Shown here piece by piece: positions 45,001-46,280 of a stretch of DNA of 46,280 nucleotides (its first letter is position 1; every line of letters starts with the position of its first letter). Below the pieces are notes generated by a model. It made no database searches. It was not told the origin of the DNA and saw nothing but the letters and a program-made list of their open reading frames with translations. Position numbers and translations under genes: made by a program. Source of the stretch: Candidatus Binatota bacterium (GTDB lineage Bacteria > Desulfobacterota > Binatia > UBA1149 > CAITLU01); the NCBI GenBank assembly GCA_024276575.1, contig JAJRWY010000035.1, forward strand, positions 1 to 46,280, given 5' to 3'.

Positions 45001-46005
45001 TCAACTCAGTTCGAACATCCTTTCAATGGATCCGCGGGCGGCTTCACACAGTTGCGGAGAAAGCAGCACCTCGTCCCTGCCGTTCACAAGAGCATCGCGA
45101 GTTTTCTCGAGAGTAATCATCTTCATGTACTTGCAAAGTTGGCAGGCTTTGAAGAATCGTTTGTCGGGCAGCTCCATCAGCAAACGGTCGGAGAGGCCGC
45201 ACTCGGTGACGACCAGGAAATCGGTGGCATCTTCACGCCGTGCGTATTCGATCATGCCGCTGGTGCTGAGCACGGCGTCGGCCTCAGCCAGAACGTCGTC
45301 ACGGCATTCCGGGTGGGCGATGACGCGGATCTCCGGTCTGGCCTTACGTACGCGCTGCAAGGCTTCGGGGCGGATCTGCTGGTGCACGTAGCAGTTACCC
45401 TTCCAGGGGATGATGTTCTTGTCGCTTTGCGAGGCGACGTACGCAGCGAGATTCTCATCCGGGCAGAACAAGATGTTGTCCGAGTCGAGGCTTTCGACCA
45501 CGCGCAGGGCGTTTGAAGAAGTACAGCAGACGTCGGTTACCGCTTTTACCGCCGCGGTGGTGTTGACGTAGGAGACGACCTTGAGGTCCGGATAGCGAAG
45601 CTTGAGTTCGTCGCGCATGGCTGTGAGGTCGTCGGCATCGACGCTCTCGGCCAAAGAACATCCGGCCATGGCATCGGGGATCAGAACACGCTTTTCCGGC
45701 GAGAGTATCTTGGCGGTCTCGGCCATGAAGTGAACTCCACAAAGCACGATGGTTCCTTGCCGGAAGTCCTTGCCACGCTTGGCGAGTTCGAGAGAGTCTC
45801 CGACGAGATCCGCGACCTCGAAGATCTCCGGACGCTGGTAATTGTGAGCGAGTATCACCGCATCCTCACTGCGTTTGAGATCCTGTATCTCTTCGACCAG
45901 AAGGCGGATGCTCTCGCAGTGGCTGGGAGTGTAGGCGTCCTCCTGGCCTAAGACCTTGAAGTGCTCGTAAAGTTCGGCTGCATCTTTCGCGCTTGCGGTC
46001 GTCAT
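45001..46005 (-). CDS. nadA: quinolinate synthase
   Basis: AVILAHNYQRPEIFEVADLVGDSLELAK; CGVHFMAETAKILSPEKRVLIPD; CSLAESV; VVTECGLSDRL; CKYMKMITLEK. Confidence 0.95.
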   Translation of the reverse strand: MTTASAKDAAELYEHFKVLGQEDAYTPSHCESIRLLVEEIQDLKRSEDAVILAHNYQRPEIFEVADLVGDSLELAKRGKDFRQGTIVLCGVHFMAETAKILSPEKRVLIPDAMAGCSLAESVDADDLTAMRDELKLRYPDLKVVSYVNTTAAVKAVTDVCCTSSNALRVVESLDSDNILFCPDENLAAYVASQSDKNIIPWKGNCYVHQQIRPEALQRVRKARPEIRVIAHPECRDDVLAEADAVLSTSGMIEYARREDATDFLVVTECGLSDRLLMELPDKRFFKACQLCKYMKMITLEKTRDALVNGRDEVLLSPQLCEAARGSIERMFELS

Positions 46006-46106
46006 AATGGCCTTGCGTCGTTTTGGCGGCTAAGCAGCATGCTGAGGCCGCAAGACACAGACTTTGCCCCTGTTCCGCGCAGGGTCAAACCGGCACCCGG
46101 CGCGGC

Positions 46107-46280
46107 GTTGCGAGAGTCGCAAGCGCCAGTGAGATCGGCCTAACCCGCATTATTCATGAAACCTCGTCGCGAGAGTCGCAAGCGCCCGTGAGATCGGCCC
46201 AAGCGCAGCGATGAGGCCCGCAGGCGTACTAACAGTACGTCGAGGGCCGAAAAGCGAGCACGGGCCGAGATTGCGGGCGA
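46107..46280 (+). repeat. dispersed intergenic element, copy A: tandem 38-nt units, 24-nt terminus, internal hairpin (runs off the window end)
   Basis: GTTGCGAGAGTCGCAAGCGCCAGTGAGATCGGCCTAAC (46107-46144) and GTCGCGAGAGTCGCAAGCGCCCGTGAGATCGGCCCAAG (46166-46203); CCTAACCCGCATTATTCATGAAAC 46139-46162; hairpin CGTACT-AAC-AGTACG. Confidence 0.85.

Noticed and set aside
1-46280. Genome-wide stop-codon reassignment as explanation for the two in-frame stops
   Set aside because: Well-supported genes in the window end with TAA, TAG and TGA at conserved C-termini, so no single stop codon appears reassigned; one interruption is TAG and the other TAA.
1-46280. CRISPR arrays, rRNA or tRNA genes
   Set aside because: No regularly spaced direct repeats beyond the two-unit repeat at 46107-46203, and I could not recognise tRNA or rRNA sequence by eye; a tRNAscan/Infernal run would be needed for certainty.

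Overview
The window is a dense bacterial chromosomal segment of about 57% GC by eye. It looks like a proteobacterial or deltaproteobacterial-type Gram-negative, but I could not determine the taxon. It encodes about 40 genes. In order: (1) a YdbH/YdbL-like intermembrane lipid-transport pair, with an in-frame TAG near the window start; (2) a gamma-carbonic-anhydrase-like protein; (3) a MaoC/FAS1-type dehydratase pair and an SCP-x-type thiolase; (4) a neutral-lipid cluster of HAD-PlsC fusion, PlsB-like GPAT and WS/DGAT; (5) TetR with a divergent metallo-beta-lactamase-fold hydrolase; (6) thioesterase, holA, and a DamX-like AAA/SPOR gene split by an in-frame TAA; (7) CaCA exchanger, polyprenyl synthase, ferredoxin, LPG-synthase-TM protein, coaBC, type-4 UDG, NfeD-slipin; (8) queA-tgt-yajC-secD-secF; (9) methyltransferase, an Mla/MCE ABC operon, sulfatase and PAS histidine kinase; (10) a full mrpABCDEFG operon and nadA. 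The most unusual signal is a dispersed, degenerate intergenic repeat family. It has CCTAACCCGCATTATTCATGAAAC-type termini in both orientations and an internal hairpin, and it mostly sits just after gene stop codons. One copy is joined to a decayed, inverted fragment of mrpD. I saw no rRNA, tRNA or CRISPR array. All assignments come from reading motifs without database searches.
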